Below are positions 17,235 to 24,805 of a stretch of DNA of 46,091 nucleotides, piece by piece. Source of the stretch: a bacterium (GTDB lineage: Bacteria > Chloroflexota > Dormibacteria > Dormibacterales > Dormibacteraceae); NCBI GenBank assembly GCA_004299235.1, contig SCQL01000005.1, positions 1-46,091 of the forward strand, in the 5' to 3' direction. The notes under the pieces were generated by a model. It was not told where the DNA came from, searched no databases, and was given only the letters and a program-made list of their open reading frames with translations. The stretch's first letter is position 1. Each line of letters starts with the position of its first letter. A program made the translations under genes and the position numbers.

Positions 17235-18569
17235 ATGATCGGCCCATCCAACATGGGCGATCTCCAGGTGCGCTGGGTCAAGAAACCGGAGCTCGAGTCA
17301 GCCGAGCACCGGCAGCTGATCGAGGCCACCGTGAGCGAAATCATCGCTGCAGTGCAGGAGCGAGGCGATGAAGGCCTGCGCCATCACTCCAAGAGGCTCG
17401 ACCACTGGAATCCGCCGTCGTTTCGTGTGACACGCGCGCAGATAGACCAGGCGTATGAATCAGTTGGGCCGGACTGCGTGGCCCTCATTCAACTCGTACG
17501 CGACCAGGTGGTGAGCTTTGCGAACGCTCAACTGCAAGGTCTTCAACCGGTCGAGATAGAACCGCATCCCGGCATAACAATGGGACATCGTCTCGTGCCG
17601 CTCACGTCAGTAGGCTGCTACGTGCCAGGCGGCGCTTACCCTCTGGTCGCTGCCGTACACATGCAGGTCGCCACGGCCAAAGTTGCTGGGGTAGGGCGGA
17701 TCCTTGCATGTGCGCCCCCGCGGGACGAAAACGGTATATGGCCGGCGACGCTCGTCGCTATGGATGTGTGCGGCGCCGACGAGATCTATTGCATGGGTGG
17801 CGTGCAAGCACTCGCGGCGTATGCGTTTGGGACTTCCGAAATCAAACCGGTGGACATGATCACCGGCCCTGGCAACGCCTATGTCGCAGAAGCCAAGCGA
17901 TTGCTGTTTGGGCACGTCGGCATCGATCTCCTCGCGGGAGTGACCGAGATCTTGATCATCGCCGACGAGACTGCCGACCCAGAGATCGTGGCCGCGGATC
18001 TTCTTGCACAAGCCGAACATGGTCCAACCTCCCCCGCCCACCTCGTCACCGATTCGGCGGTTCTTGCCGACGCGGTATCGGAGGTCGTTGAATCACAGTT
18101 GAAGGTCTTGCCGACGCGGGAGATCGCCGAGCAGGCATGGCGGCGCCGCGGCGCCATCGCGCTTGTTCGGGGGCCGGAAGAGATGGCGATCTATTCAGAC
18201 ACTGCTGCTCCGGAGCATGTGGCGGTTCTTTGTCGCGACACCGAATGGTTCCACGGGCGCCTGAAGAACTATGGATCGATCTTCCTTGGCGAAGGGGCCA
18301 ATGTCGTCTACTCGGACAAGGCGATCGGAACCAACCACACGCTGCCAACCGGCCGCGCCGCGCGATACACGGGCGGCCTATGGGTGGGCAAGTTCATAAA
18401 GGTGGTTACGTACCAACGCCTCACGAGCGCAGGTAGCAATTTCATTGCACCCTACGCACGGCGTGTCGCGGAGATGGAAGGGATGCTCGCCCACGCCGCG
18501 GCGTGCGCGATGCGCGAACGAAAGTACAAAGACGTGACGCTCGATCAAAGACCTGGCGGGGTGGAGTGA
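17235..18569 (+). CDS. Histidinol-dehydrogenase-family enzyme, HpsN-like
   Basis: This 444-residue NAD-dependent enzyme has the HisD fold. Zinc ligands Gln and His appear in AQAEHGPTS, the catalytic Glu-His pair in APEHVAV, and the Asp ligand in YSDKAIGTNHTLPTG. Motifs SVGCYVPGGAYPL and ARYTGGLWVGKF resemble sulfopropanediol dehydrogenase HpsN more than biosynthetic HisD, whose usual motif is IGLYVPGG. With no other his genes nearby and a catabolic operon upstream, oxidation of a primary alcohol to an acid is more likely than histidine synthesis. The 39-base gap upstream contains TAGACT and GAGAG. The gene end overlaps the convergent lipoprotein gene by 25 bases. Confidence 0.87.
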   Translation: MIGPSNMGDLQVRWVKKPELESAEHRQLIEATVSEIIAAVQERGDEGLRHHSKRLDHWNPPSFRVTRAQIDQAYESVGPDCVALIQLVRDQVVSFANAQLQGLQPVEIEPHPGITMGHRLVPLTSVGCYVPGGAYPLVAAVHMQVATAKVAGVGRILACAPPRDENGIWPATLVAMDVCGADEIYCMGGVQALAAYAFGTSEIKPVDMITGPGNAYVAEAKRLLFGHVGIDLLAGVTEILIIADETADPEIVAADLLAQAEHGPTSPAHLVTDSAVLADAVSEVVESQLKVLPTREIAEQAWRRRGAIALVRGPEEMAIYSDTAAPEHVAVLCRDTEWFHGRLKNYGSIFLGEGANVVYSDKAIGTNHTLPTGRAARYTGGLWVGKFIKVVTYQRLTSAGSNFIAPYARRVAEMEGMLAHAAACAMRERKYKDVTLDQRPGGVE

Positions 18570-19693
18570 GGCCACGCATCCAGGACCCCCGAGAGCCGCG
18601 ACGTGACCTCTGACGCGCCGGCGATGTCGTAGATGTAGGTCACGCCGGTGGATGTGGGCATGCCGCCGAAGCACGTGGAGCACGCCCGCTCACCCTGGTA
18701 CCAGACCAGGTCGTTGGTGAGGAACCACACGTCCGAGCGGCCTGGCGGCGTGGTGTTCGAGACGCTGTTGCCCTGAACGCTGTAGAAGCCGACCCCGCCG
18801 AGTCCGCCGGAGGTCCGAAACGTATAGGCGATCCAGCGGCCGTCGGGCGAGGACGCGGGACCGATCCAGTGGAGGGACAGCATCGAAGACAGCCCGCTGC
18901 TGGGGTCCCACCGGCGCACGCCGCCCGCGGCGTCACGAAAGAACAGGCGGCTGGGAACCGACGCCCAGACGGCCATGGTCATGCCGGAGGTCGAGTAGAC
19001 GAGCGATCCGTCGGCGGCGCGCCGGATCTGGTCGGGCGCGGTGGCGCCGCTGCCGCCGGTGTGAAAGGTCTGGACGAGGGCGATGTACTGGCCGTCGGGT
19101 GAGAACCTGAGGAAGCTGGAATCCTCGTCCGGGTTGACTCCGCGACCAGGCACGGCGGGCAGCGTGGTCAGTACCCGGTTGCCGGATGGGGTGACCAGGT
19201 GCCAGGCGTTGCCATCCAGGTACGTGACCGAGCGGCCGTCAGGGCTGACGGAATACTGACCGGAGCCGAAGCCGGCGGCGTAGGTGGCGACCACCGCCGT
19301 CGGGCCGCCGGCGAGGTCGGCCCTGACGATCTGGTCGCTCCCCGTCTCGTACACGACCTGGGAGGCGCTCACGAACTGCGGCGAGTTGGCCCCGGAGTCG
19401 AAGTGGCAGAGGTTGCGGGCGTTGGCGGGGTCCTGGATGTCCCGAACCACGACCGTGGCATCGCCGGCCACCGTCCCGATCACCAGGTTGTCGCCCGCCG
19501 GCACCGCCGAATCGCAGTGGACCAGCGCGGCGGGGCTTGGCGCCGTCGACGGGGCGGAAGAGCTCGAAGCCGCCGGGCTGCCGGCGGCGCCCGGCGAAGT
19601 GCTGGAGCCGGCTTGAGATCCGCTTGGGTGCGGCGAGCCGCCACAGGCGGTGAGGATCATCAGCGCCGCGACCGCCGCCGGCTTCACGCGCAC
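18545..19693 (-). CDS. Predicted lipoprotein with beta-propeller-like repeats
   Basis: This 382-residue protein has a lipoprotein signal: positively charged start, hydrophobic core AAVAALMI, and lipobox LTAC at about residues 13-16. A Ser/Ala/Pro-rich linker (about 18-60) follows. The rest contains repeats such as SPDGRSVTYLDG, SPDGQYIALVQ and SPDGRWIAYTF, typical of TolB/PD40 propeller blades, plus a CSTC pair near the C-terminus. It would be an extracytoplasmic, membrane-anchored protein of unknown function. Start GTG 19693 coincides with the predicted +1 of an upstream promoter. The tail overlaps the HisD-like gene convergently. Confidence 0.82.
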   Translation of the reverse strand: MRVKPAAVAALMILTACGGSPHPSGSQAGSSTSPGAAGSPAASSSSAPSTAPSPAALVHCDSAVPAGDNLVIGTVAGDATVVVRDIQDPANARNLCHFDSGANSPQFVSASQVVYETGSDQIVRADLAGGPTAVVATYAAGFGSGQYSVSPDGRSVTYLDGNAWHLVTPSGNRVLTTLPAVPGRGVNPDEDSSFLRFSPDGQYIALVQTFHTGGSGATAPDQIRRAADGSLVYSTSGMTMAVWASVPSRLFFRDAAGGVRRWDPSSGLSSMLSLHWIGPASSPDGRWIAYTFRTSGGLGGVGFYSVQGNSVSNTTPPGRSDVWFLTNDLVWYQGERACSTCFGGMPTSTGVTYIYDIAGASEVTSRLSGVLDAWPHSTPPGL

Positions 19694-19699
19694 GCGGTA

Positions 19700-19728
19700 A
19701 CAGTATCCGGACGCCCTCGCGGTGGCCA
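19700..19728 (-). promoter_or_regulatory. Promoter of the lipoprotein gene, leaderless geometry
   Basis: On the minus strand, TGGCCA (19728-19723), a 17-base spacer, TACTGT (19705-19700), six bases, then GTG 19693. The -35 matches consensus at four of six positions. Confidence 0.45.
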
Positions 19729-19926
19729 GGCCGGGACCTGGATGGGGAGGGCGCGGGCGTGACCGTGTGTGTCGCTCGGAGGCGCTGCGCGATGTCGGTG
19801 GGGGAGGGACTGGGAAGGGGGGTGTGAGTGTCGGGCTTGGAGGTGATCAAGCTGGGCCGGCTGCGGGCAGAGGGCAAGGGTGCGGGGCGCGAGAGAACGT
19901 TTTCGCGATTTACATGCGTCTGTTGC

Positions 19927-19955
19927 TTGACTCCAGAACGGATGTTTGGTAGCCT
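19927..19955 (+). promoter_or_regulatory. Promoter of the DUF222/HNH gene, leaderless geometry
   Basis: TTGACT (19927-19932), a 17-base spacer, TAGCCT (19950-19955), six bases, then ATG 19962. The predicted +1 is the A of the start codon, and no ribosome site is present upstream. Confidence 0.6.
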
Positions 19956-19961
19956 GTCCGT

Positions 19962-21161
19962 ATGTTGGGGGAAGGGGGCACAGACCTTCAGAAGCTGGCG
20001 TTGGCCGTGCGCGAGTTCCAGGCCCGCGACGAGCGCCGCGTCGACGCCAAGGGCCTGCGCGCCCTGATCGACGCCCTGGAGGGCGAGTTCGCCGCCGAGG
20101 CGCGCTGTGTCCAGCAGTCGGGCGAGCATCTGGCCGGCGGCAGCGTCTCCGCCGTCGCCTGGCTGAGCCGGACCTGCGCCATGTCCGCCACCTCGGCCGC
20201 CGACCGCCTCTGCGCCGGCGAGCAGCTGGAGGCACTGCCTCAGGTGGCCCAGGCCCTGGGCGCGGGGGAGATCGGCTACCAGTCGGCGGCTTTGCTCTGC
20301 CACCTGCGCCAGCAGCTGGGCGACAAGCGCGAGCTCTTCGACGAGACAGAGATGCTGGAGCTGGCGCGCCGCCATTCGGTCGCCAGCCTGCGCTTTCTGT
20401 GCCGCTACGCCCGCCATGTCGCCGACCCCGACGGCTTTTTCAACCAGGCCGAGGAGGACTACAGCCGCCGCCGCCTCCACCTCAGCCAGATGGCCGACGG
20501 CATGCACGCCATCGAGGGCGTGCTCGACCCCGAAGGCGGGGCGGCGCTGCGCACCGCGCTGGACGCCCTGGCCAAGCGGCTGGGGCCGGAGGACGAGCGC
20601 AGCTACCGCCAGCGGCTGGCCGACGCCCTGGTCGAGTGCGTGCGCCACGCCATGGACGAAGGCCGGCTGCCCAAGCGCAACGGGGTCCGGCCGCACCTCA
20701 CCCTGACGACCACGCTGGAGGGATTGAAGAACCAGCTCGGCGCGGCGGCCTCCGACCTCGAGCTCTCGCTGCCGATCTCCAGCCGGACGGTGGAGCGCCT
20801 GGGGTGCGACGCCGCCATCTCCCGCGTCCTGCTCGCCGGCTCGGTGGTGATCGACGTCGGCCGGGCGACGCGGGTGGTCTCGGCGCCAACGCGGCGGGCG
20901 CTGCGGATCCGGGATCGCGGCTGCCGCTGGCCGGGCTGCGACCGCCAGGTCAACTGGTCGACGCCGCATCACATCGTCGCCTGGGCCAAAGATGGTCCGA
21001 CCGACCTGTCCAACCTCGTGCTTTTGTGCTTCGCCCACCACCGCCTCGTCCATGAAGGCGGGTGGTCGGTGCTCAAGGCCGGCCGGGAGTTCCGCTTCCT
21101 GCCCCCCGAGCGGGTGGTGATGCGGCGGGCGCGGGGACCGGGGGTGCGCTGGGCGGCCTAG
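19962..21161 (+). CDS. DUF222 domain and HNH endonuclease-domain protein
   Basis: This 399-residue protein has an N-terminal helical DUF222 (13E12-repeat) region covering about residues 10-300 and a C-terminal HNH nuclease domain. The HNH core is visible as CRWPGCDRQ, then STPHHIVAWAKDGPTDLSNLVLLC, then AHHRLVHEGGW, so both cysteine pairs and the catalytic histidines are intact. Such proteins occur in many copies in Actinobacteria and relatives, and their role (mobile or selfish nuclease, DNA repair) is not settled. It is not part of a recognisable operon: it is convergent with the amino acid dehydrogenase and has its own promoter. Confidence 0.9.
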   Translation: MLGEGGTDLQKLALAVREFQARDERRVDAKGLRALIDALEGEFAAEARCVQQSGEHLAGGSVSAVAWLSRTCAMSATSAADRLCAGEQLEALPQVAQALGAGEIGYQSAALLCHLRQQLGDKRELFDETEMLELARRHSVASLRFLCRYARHVADPDGFFNQAEEDYSRRRLHLSQMADGMHAIEGVLDPEGGAALRTALDALAKRLGPEDERSYRQRLADALVECVRHAMDEGRLPKRNGVRPHLTLTTTLEGLKNQLGAAASDLELSLPISSRTVERLGCDAAISRVLLAGSVVIDVGRATRVVSAPTRRALRIRDRGCRWPGCDRQVNWSTPHHIVAWAKDGPTDLSNLVLLCFAHHRLVHEGGWSVLKAGREFRFLPPERVVMRRARGPGVRWAA

Positions 21162-21167
21162 GCTAAA

Positions 21168-22238
21168 TCAGCGGGCGGCGTCGAGGCGGGACTGCGCGAT
21201 CCGCCGGGCGGCCGTGTCGGTGTCGATGCTCTCGCGGTCGGCGGTCAGCAGGATCTGATAGATCGCCTCGCCGATGCCGGCGAGGCGCGCGTCGAGCGTC
21301 TCGCGCGACCAGCCCTGCTCTTCCAGGCCGCCGCCATGGAGCACGCCGCCCGAGTTGATGACGAAGTCGGGCGCGTACGCGATGCCTCGCCGGCGCAGGA
21401 GGTCGGCGTCGGACGGCCGCTCGAGCTGGTTGTTGGCGGCGCCGGCCACCAGGCGGCAGCGAAGGAGCGGGATGGAGCGGCGGTTGATCACCCCGCCCAC
21501 GGCGCAGGGCGCGAGCACGTCGCAGGGCGTGGTCAGCGCTTCCTCGGGCGCCACGACCTGAGTGCCACCATCACGCAACCGTGCGAGGCGGTCGGGATCG
21601 ACGTCCGTCGCGATCACGTTCACGCCTGCTCTGTCCAGCATTTCGATGAGCGGTCCGCCGACGCCGCCGGCACCCTGGACCAGCACCGTGCGCCCGCTCA
21701 GATCATCCGAGCCGAAGGCGTACCGGCAGCCGGCGCGGATGCCGTGAAACACTCCGACCGCCGTATCCGGCGCCGTGTCGCCCGACCCGCCGGCCGCCTC
21801 TGTCCTGCAAAAGACGTGGGGGCACACCTCCGCGATCACGTCCATGTCCTCGGCCGACGTGTTCATGTCGGGGGCGCAGCTGTAAACGCCGCCGAGCGAG
21901 CGCACGAAAGCGCCGAATTCATGCAGCAGCCGGCGCCGCGCCTCACCTCGAGGCTGCTGCGGCGCGGGCAGCGCGATGACCGCCTTGCCGCCGCCGCGCG
22001 GAAAGCCCACGCTGGCGAGCTTCAGCGTCATCGCCTCCGACAGCCTGAGGCCGTCCGCCAGCGCATCGGCCAGGCGCGGATAGTGCTTCATGCGCGTCCC
22101 GCCCGCCGCCGGACCCAGCCGGGTCGAATGGACGCACACGAGCATCCACGTGCCGGTCGGGCGGTCGCGGTGAATCGATACCGACTCGCCGTCCCAGGCT
22201 TCCAGCAACCGCTCCATCGCCGGCTCGGATTCGACCAC
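21168..22238 (-). CDS. Glu/Leu/Phe/Val dehydrogenase family protein
   Basis: This 356-residue amino acid dehydrogenase resembles leucine, valine or phenylalanine dehydrogenase. The substrate-binding LGPAAGGTRM (about 41-50), Lys73 in MTLK, the catalytic Lys85 in GGGK and Asp124 in APDMNTS are present. The NAD-binding QGAGGVGG follows. It would reversibly deaminate a branched-chain or aromatic amino acid with NAD in the cytoplasm. Start GTG 22238 lies eight bases after a TAGACT -10 (22252-22247, minus strand). ATG 22217 is the alternative. The divergent neighbour is a methyltransferase and the convergent one the HNH gene. Confidence 0.92.
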   Translation of the reverse strand: MVESEPAMERLLEAWDGESVSIHRDRPTGTWMLVCVHSTRLGPAAGGTRMKHYPRLADALADGLRLSEAMTLKLASVGFPRGGGKAVIALPAPQQPRGEARRRLLHEFGAFVRSLGGVYSCAPDMNTSAEDMDVIAEVCPHVFCRTEAAGGSGDTAPDTAVGVFHGIRAGCRYAFGSDDLSGRTVLVQGAGGVGGPLIEMLDRAGVNVIATDVDPDRLARLRDGGTQVVAPEEALTTPCDVLAPCAVGGVINRRSIPLLRCRLVAGAANNQLERPSDADLLRRRGIAYAPDFVINSGGVLHGGGLEEQGWSRETLDARLAGIGEAIYQILLTADRESIDTDTAARRIAQSRLDAAR

Positions 22239-22306
22239 TCACCGCGAGTCTAGTCCCGGCGATCCGACTTGAACAACGGGGGTCCAGCGATCAGAATGCG
22301 CGCTGC

Positions 22307-23062
22307 ATGAAGGCGGCTCGAGCGGAGGACTCGGAGCGGGACCGGGCGCTGCTGCCGCTCACGTTGCAGAACACCTACCGGGCGCGGTACCGCGCGATGC
22401 GGCCGGAGTGGCGGTCGAGCGGCGACCAGCTGGAGGCGCTGGTTCGCGGCCGCCTGACGCGCGAGAGCCGGGTCCTCGACCTCGGCTGCGGGCGCGGCGG
22501 CGTGGTCGAGCTCTTCTGGCGTGACGTCAGGCTCGCCGCCGGCCTCGACCCCGATTCACCCTCGCTGGCCGAGCATCGCGCTCCCGGCATGCCGATCATC
22601 CGCGGCGTCGGGGAGAGCCTGCCGTTCGCCGATGGCGCCTTCGACCTGATCGTCTGCCTGTGGGTGCTCGAGCACCTGAAGGCGCCGCAAACCGTGCTGG
22701 CCGAGGTGCGCAGGGTGCTGCGGCCCGGCGGCCATTTCGTCTTCCTCACGCCCAACCTGAGCAATCCGCTCCTGCTGCTGAACCGCATCGGCAAGGCGCT
22801 GCCCGGGCTGCAGCGGCGGCTGGTGCCGAGGCTCTACGGTCGCGTCGAGGCGGACACGTTCCCGGTCCAGTACCGGGCCAACTCCGCGCGAGCTCTTCGA
22901 GCGCTGGCCGCCGCGAGCGGCCTGCGGGTGGCCGAGCTTCGCGCCGTTCCCGATCCGACCTATCTCGCGCTGAACCGGCTCATGTTCCGGGCCGCGGTGC
23001 TCTCGGAGCGCGTCATGCCGCGGAGCTGGGGCGTCCACCTGCTGGGCGACCTGACCAGGTAG
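22307..23062 (+). CDS. Class I SAM-dependent methyltransferase
   Basis: This 251-residue Rossmann-fold methyltransferase has motif I VLDLGCGRGG (about residues 56-65), an acidic ribose-binding Asp in AGLDPDS, motif II-like FDLIVCLWVLEHL, and the RVLRPGGHFVFLTPN segment typical of UbiE/methyltransf_11 proteins. The C-terminal third is longer and basic. Substrate is unknown. A weak promoter (TTGAAC 22269-22274, 17 bases, CAGAAT 22292-22297) ends nine bases before ATG 22307. It runs convergently toward the Pot-like ABC genes with 16 bases between stops. Confidence 0.87.
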   Translation: MKAARAEDSERDRALLPLTLQNTYRARYRAMRPEWRSSGDQLEALVRGRLTRESRVLDLGCGRGGVVELFWRDVRLAAGLDPDSPSLAEHRAPGMPIIRGVGESLPFADGAFDLIVCLWVLEHLKAPQTVLAEVRRVLRPGGHFVFLTPNLSNPLLLLNRIGKALPGLQRRLVPRLYGRVEADTFPVQYRANSARALRALAAASGLRVAELRAVPDPTYLALNRLMFRAAVLSERVMPRSWGVHLLGDLTR

Positions 23063-23078
23063 GAGCCGCCGGCGTCGC

Positions 23079-23882
23079 TCAGCGGGCCTGGACCTTGGCG
23101 ACGCCTCCGCCGCCCGTGAGTCGCGCGGCGATGACCACCGGGATGACGGTGACGAGGATCACGAAGGAGACCACGACGTTCACCTCGGGCAGCCGCTGCC
23201 CGAGGCGGATCGCGCCGAAGATCCACAGCGGCAGCGTGTTCTGGGCCCCGGCGGTGAAGGTGGTGACGATGACCTCGTCAAAAGAGAGCGCGAACGCGAG
23301 CATGCCGCCGGCGACGACAGCCGTCGAGATCAGGGGCAGGGTGATGTCCCGGAAGGTCTGAAAGCCGTTGGCGCCCAGGTCCATGGCGGCTTCGATCAGC
23401 GAGCCCTGCGTCCGCCGCAGCCGCGCCAGGACGTTGTTGTAGACCACCACGATGCAGAACGTGGTGTGGCCGACCACGATGGTCCAGATCGACAGGGTCA
23501 CGCCGTTGAAGCTGAAGAACGCGTTGAGCGCCATGCCGGTGATGATCCCGGGCAGCGCGAGCGGCAGGATGAACAGAAGGCTCACGACGTCGCGACCGAA
23601 GAACGTCATGCGGTGGATGGCGAATGCCGCGCATGAGCCGAGCACCAGCGCCAGCACCGTCGCGGTCAGGCCGGCCTTGAGCGAAAGCAGCAGCGCCTGA
23701 CGCACCTCGCGGTCGTTCCAAGTTGAGCTGAACCACTTCAGCGTGAGCCCGGGAATGGGCCAGCTCTCGATGTTCGAGGTGTTGAACGCATAGAAGAAGA
23801 TCAGAAGGATGGGGAAGAACAGGAACAGCAGGAGGAGCACGGCCCACAGCCGCAGGGCGAGCTTGGTCCAGATACCTTCCAT
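23079..23882 (-). CDS. ABC transporter permease, PotC-like
   Basis: This 267-residue inner-membrane permease of a spermidine/putrescine-type ABC importer has six predicted membrane segments, the first being LWAVLLLLFLFFPILLIFFYAF. The cytoplasmic EAA loop reads EAAMDLGANGFQTFRDITLP (about residues 170-189). Start ATG 23882 overlaps the stop of the PotB-like gene by four bases (ATGA). A longer reading of the frame runs through that gene and is not real. It is the last gene of an operon that begins at the transaminase gene at 29859. Confidence 0.93.
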   Translation of the reverse strand: MEGIWTKLALRLWAVLLLLFLFFPILLIFFYAFNTSNIESWPIPGLTLKWFSSTWNDREVRQALLLSLKAGLTATVLALVLGSCAAFAIHRMTFFGRDVVSLLFILPLALPGIITGMALNAFFSFNGVTLSIWTIVVGHTTFCIVVVYNNVLARLRRTQGSLIEAAMDLGANGFQTFRDITLPLISTAVVAGGMLAFALSFDEVIVTTFTAGAQNTLPLWIFGAIRLGQRLPEVNVVVSFVILVTVIPVVIAARLTGGGGVAKVQAR

Positions 23883-24793
23883 CACAGAGCCTCGAAGGCG
23901 CCCAGGCGCTTGGCCCCGAGCAGGTACACGGCCATGATCGCGACCGGGATCATCGCCAGCGCCGCGGCGAAGGGCACGTTGTTGGCGATGCCGACGCTGC
24001 TGTAGACGACGTTGCCGATGAAGCTCGAGCCCGCGCCGCCGACCAGGATCGGGGTGATGAAGTCGCCCAGCGTGAGCGAGAAGGTGAAGATCGAGCCCGC
24101 CGCGATGCCGGGAAGCGCCAGGGGCAGCACCACGTCGCGCACCGCTCGCCAGCGCCGGGCGCCGAGGTCGGCGGCGGCTTCCAGAAGCGACTCGGGAACC
24201 CTCTCCATGGCCGCGTAGACCGGGATGATCATGAACGGGAGCCAGATGTAGGAGAAGACGACCCACATCGCGACGTTCGTGTAACCGATGTTGGCCGGCG
24301 GCAGGCCGATCGACTGCAGGCTCCAGTTGAGGACGCCGTCGTGGTTGAGGATCAGGATCCAGGCGTAAACACGCGCGAGGTAGCTGGCCCACAGGGGCAG
24401 CAGCACCGCGGCGAAGAGCAGCGTCTGGGTGCGGCGTGAGGCGACGCGTGCCATGTAGTAGGCGAAGGGGAAGGCGAGCAGCGCGTCGGTGACCGTGACC
24501 AGGACCGCCATGGTCACGGTGCGGCCGATGATGCGGCGATACGCGGGCTCGGTGAAGATGGTCCTGAAGTTGTCGAGGTTCCAGACCTGGACGATCTGCG
24601 TGGTGAACGTGTCGATCGTCCAGAACGCGGTCACCAGCAGCAGGACCAGCGCCGCGAGGTAGACGAGCACGAACCAGGCGAGCGGCGGTGTCAGGAGCAG
24701 CCACGCGCGAAGCCACGGCACGCGCCAGAGCAGAGCCTGGATCCGGACGGCCCCGCGCATCTTGCGGGGCCGCCCGGCTGCGACCAGCGCCAT
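23882..24793 (-). CDS. ABC transporter permease, PotB-like
   Basis: This 303-residue partner permease has about six membrane segments beginning with LLLTPPLAWFVLVYLAALVL. The EAA loop reads EAAADLGARRWRAVRDVVLP near residues 218-237. The arginine/lysine-rich N-terminus (RPRKMR) is cytoplasmic. It lies 12 bases after the substrate-binding protein gene and is coupled to the PotC-like gene. Together they would form the membrane channel for polyamines or related amines. Confidence 0.93.
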   Translation of the reverse strand: MALVAAGRPRKMRGAVRIQALLWRVPWLRAWLLLTPPLAWFVLVYLAALVLLLVTAFWTIDTFTTQIVQVWNLDNFRTIFTEPAYRRIIGRTVTMAVLVTVTDALLAFPFAYYMARVASRRTQTLLFAAVLLPLWASYLARVYAWILILNHDGVLNWSLQSIGLPPANIGYTNVAMWVVFSYIWLPFMIIPVYAAMERVPESLLEAAADLGARRWRAVRDVVLPLALPGIAAGSIFTFSLTLGDFITPILVGGAGSSFIGNVVYSSVGIANNVPFAAALAMIPVAIMAVYLLGAKRLGAFEAL

Positions 24794-24805
24794 CTCAGCG
24801 CGAGG

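Noticed and set aside
17235-18569. Histidine-biosynthesis hisD
   Set aside because: No other his genes are present and the motifs are closer to HpsN-type proteins.
23883-24716. N-terminal extension of the PotC-like permease
   Set aside because: It overlaps the PotB-like gene in a different frame. ATG 23882 with an ATGA overlap is the normal arrangement.
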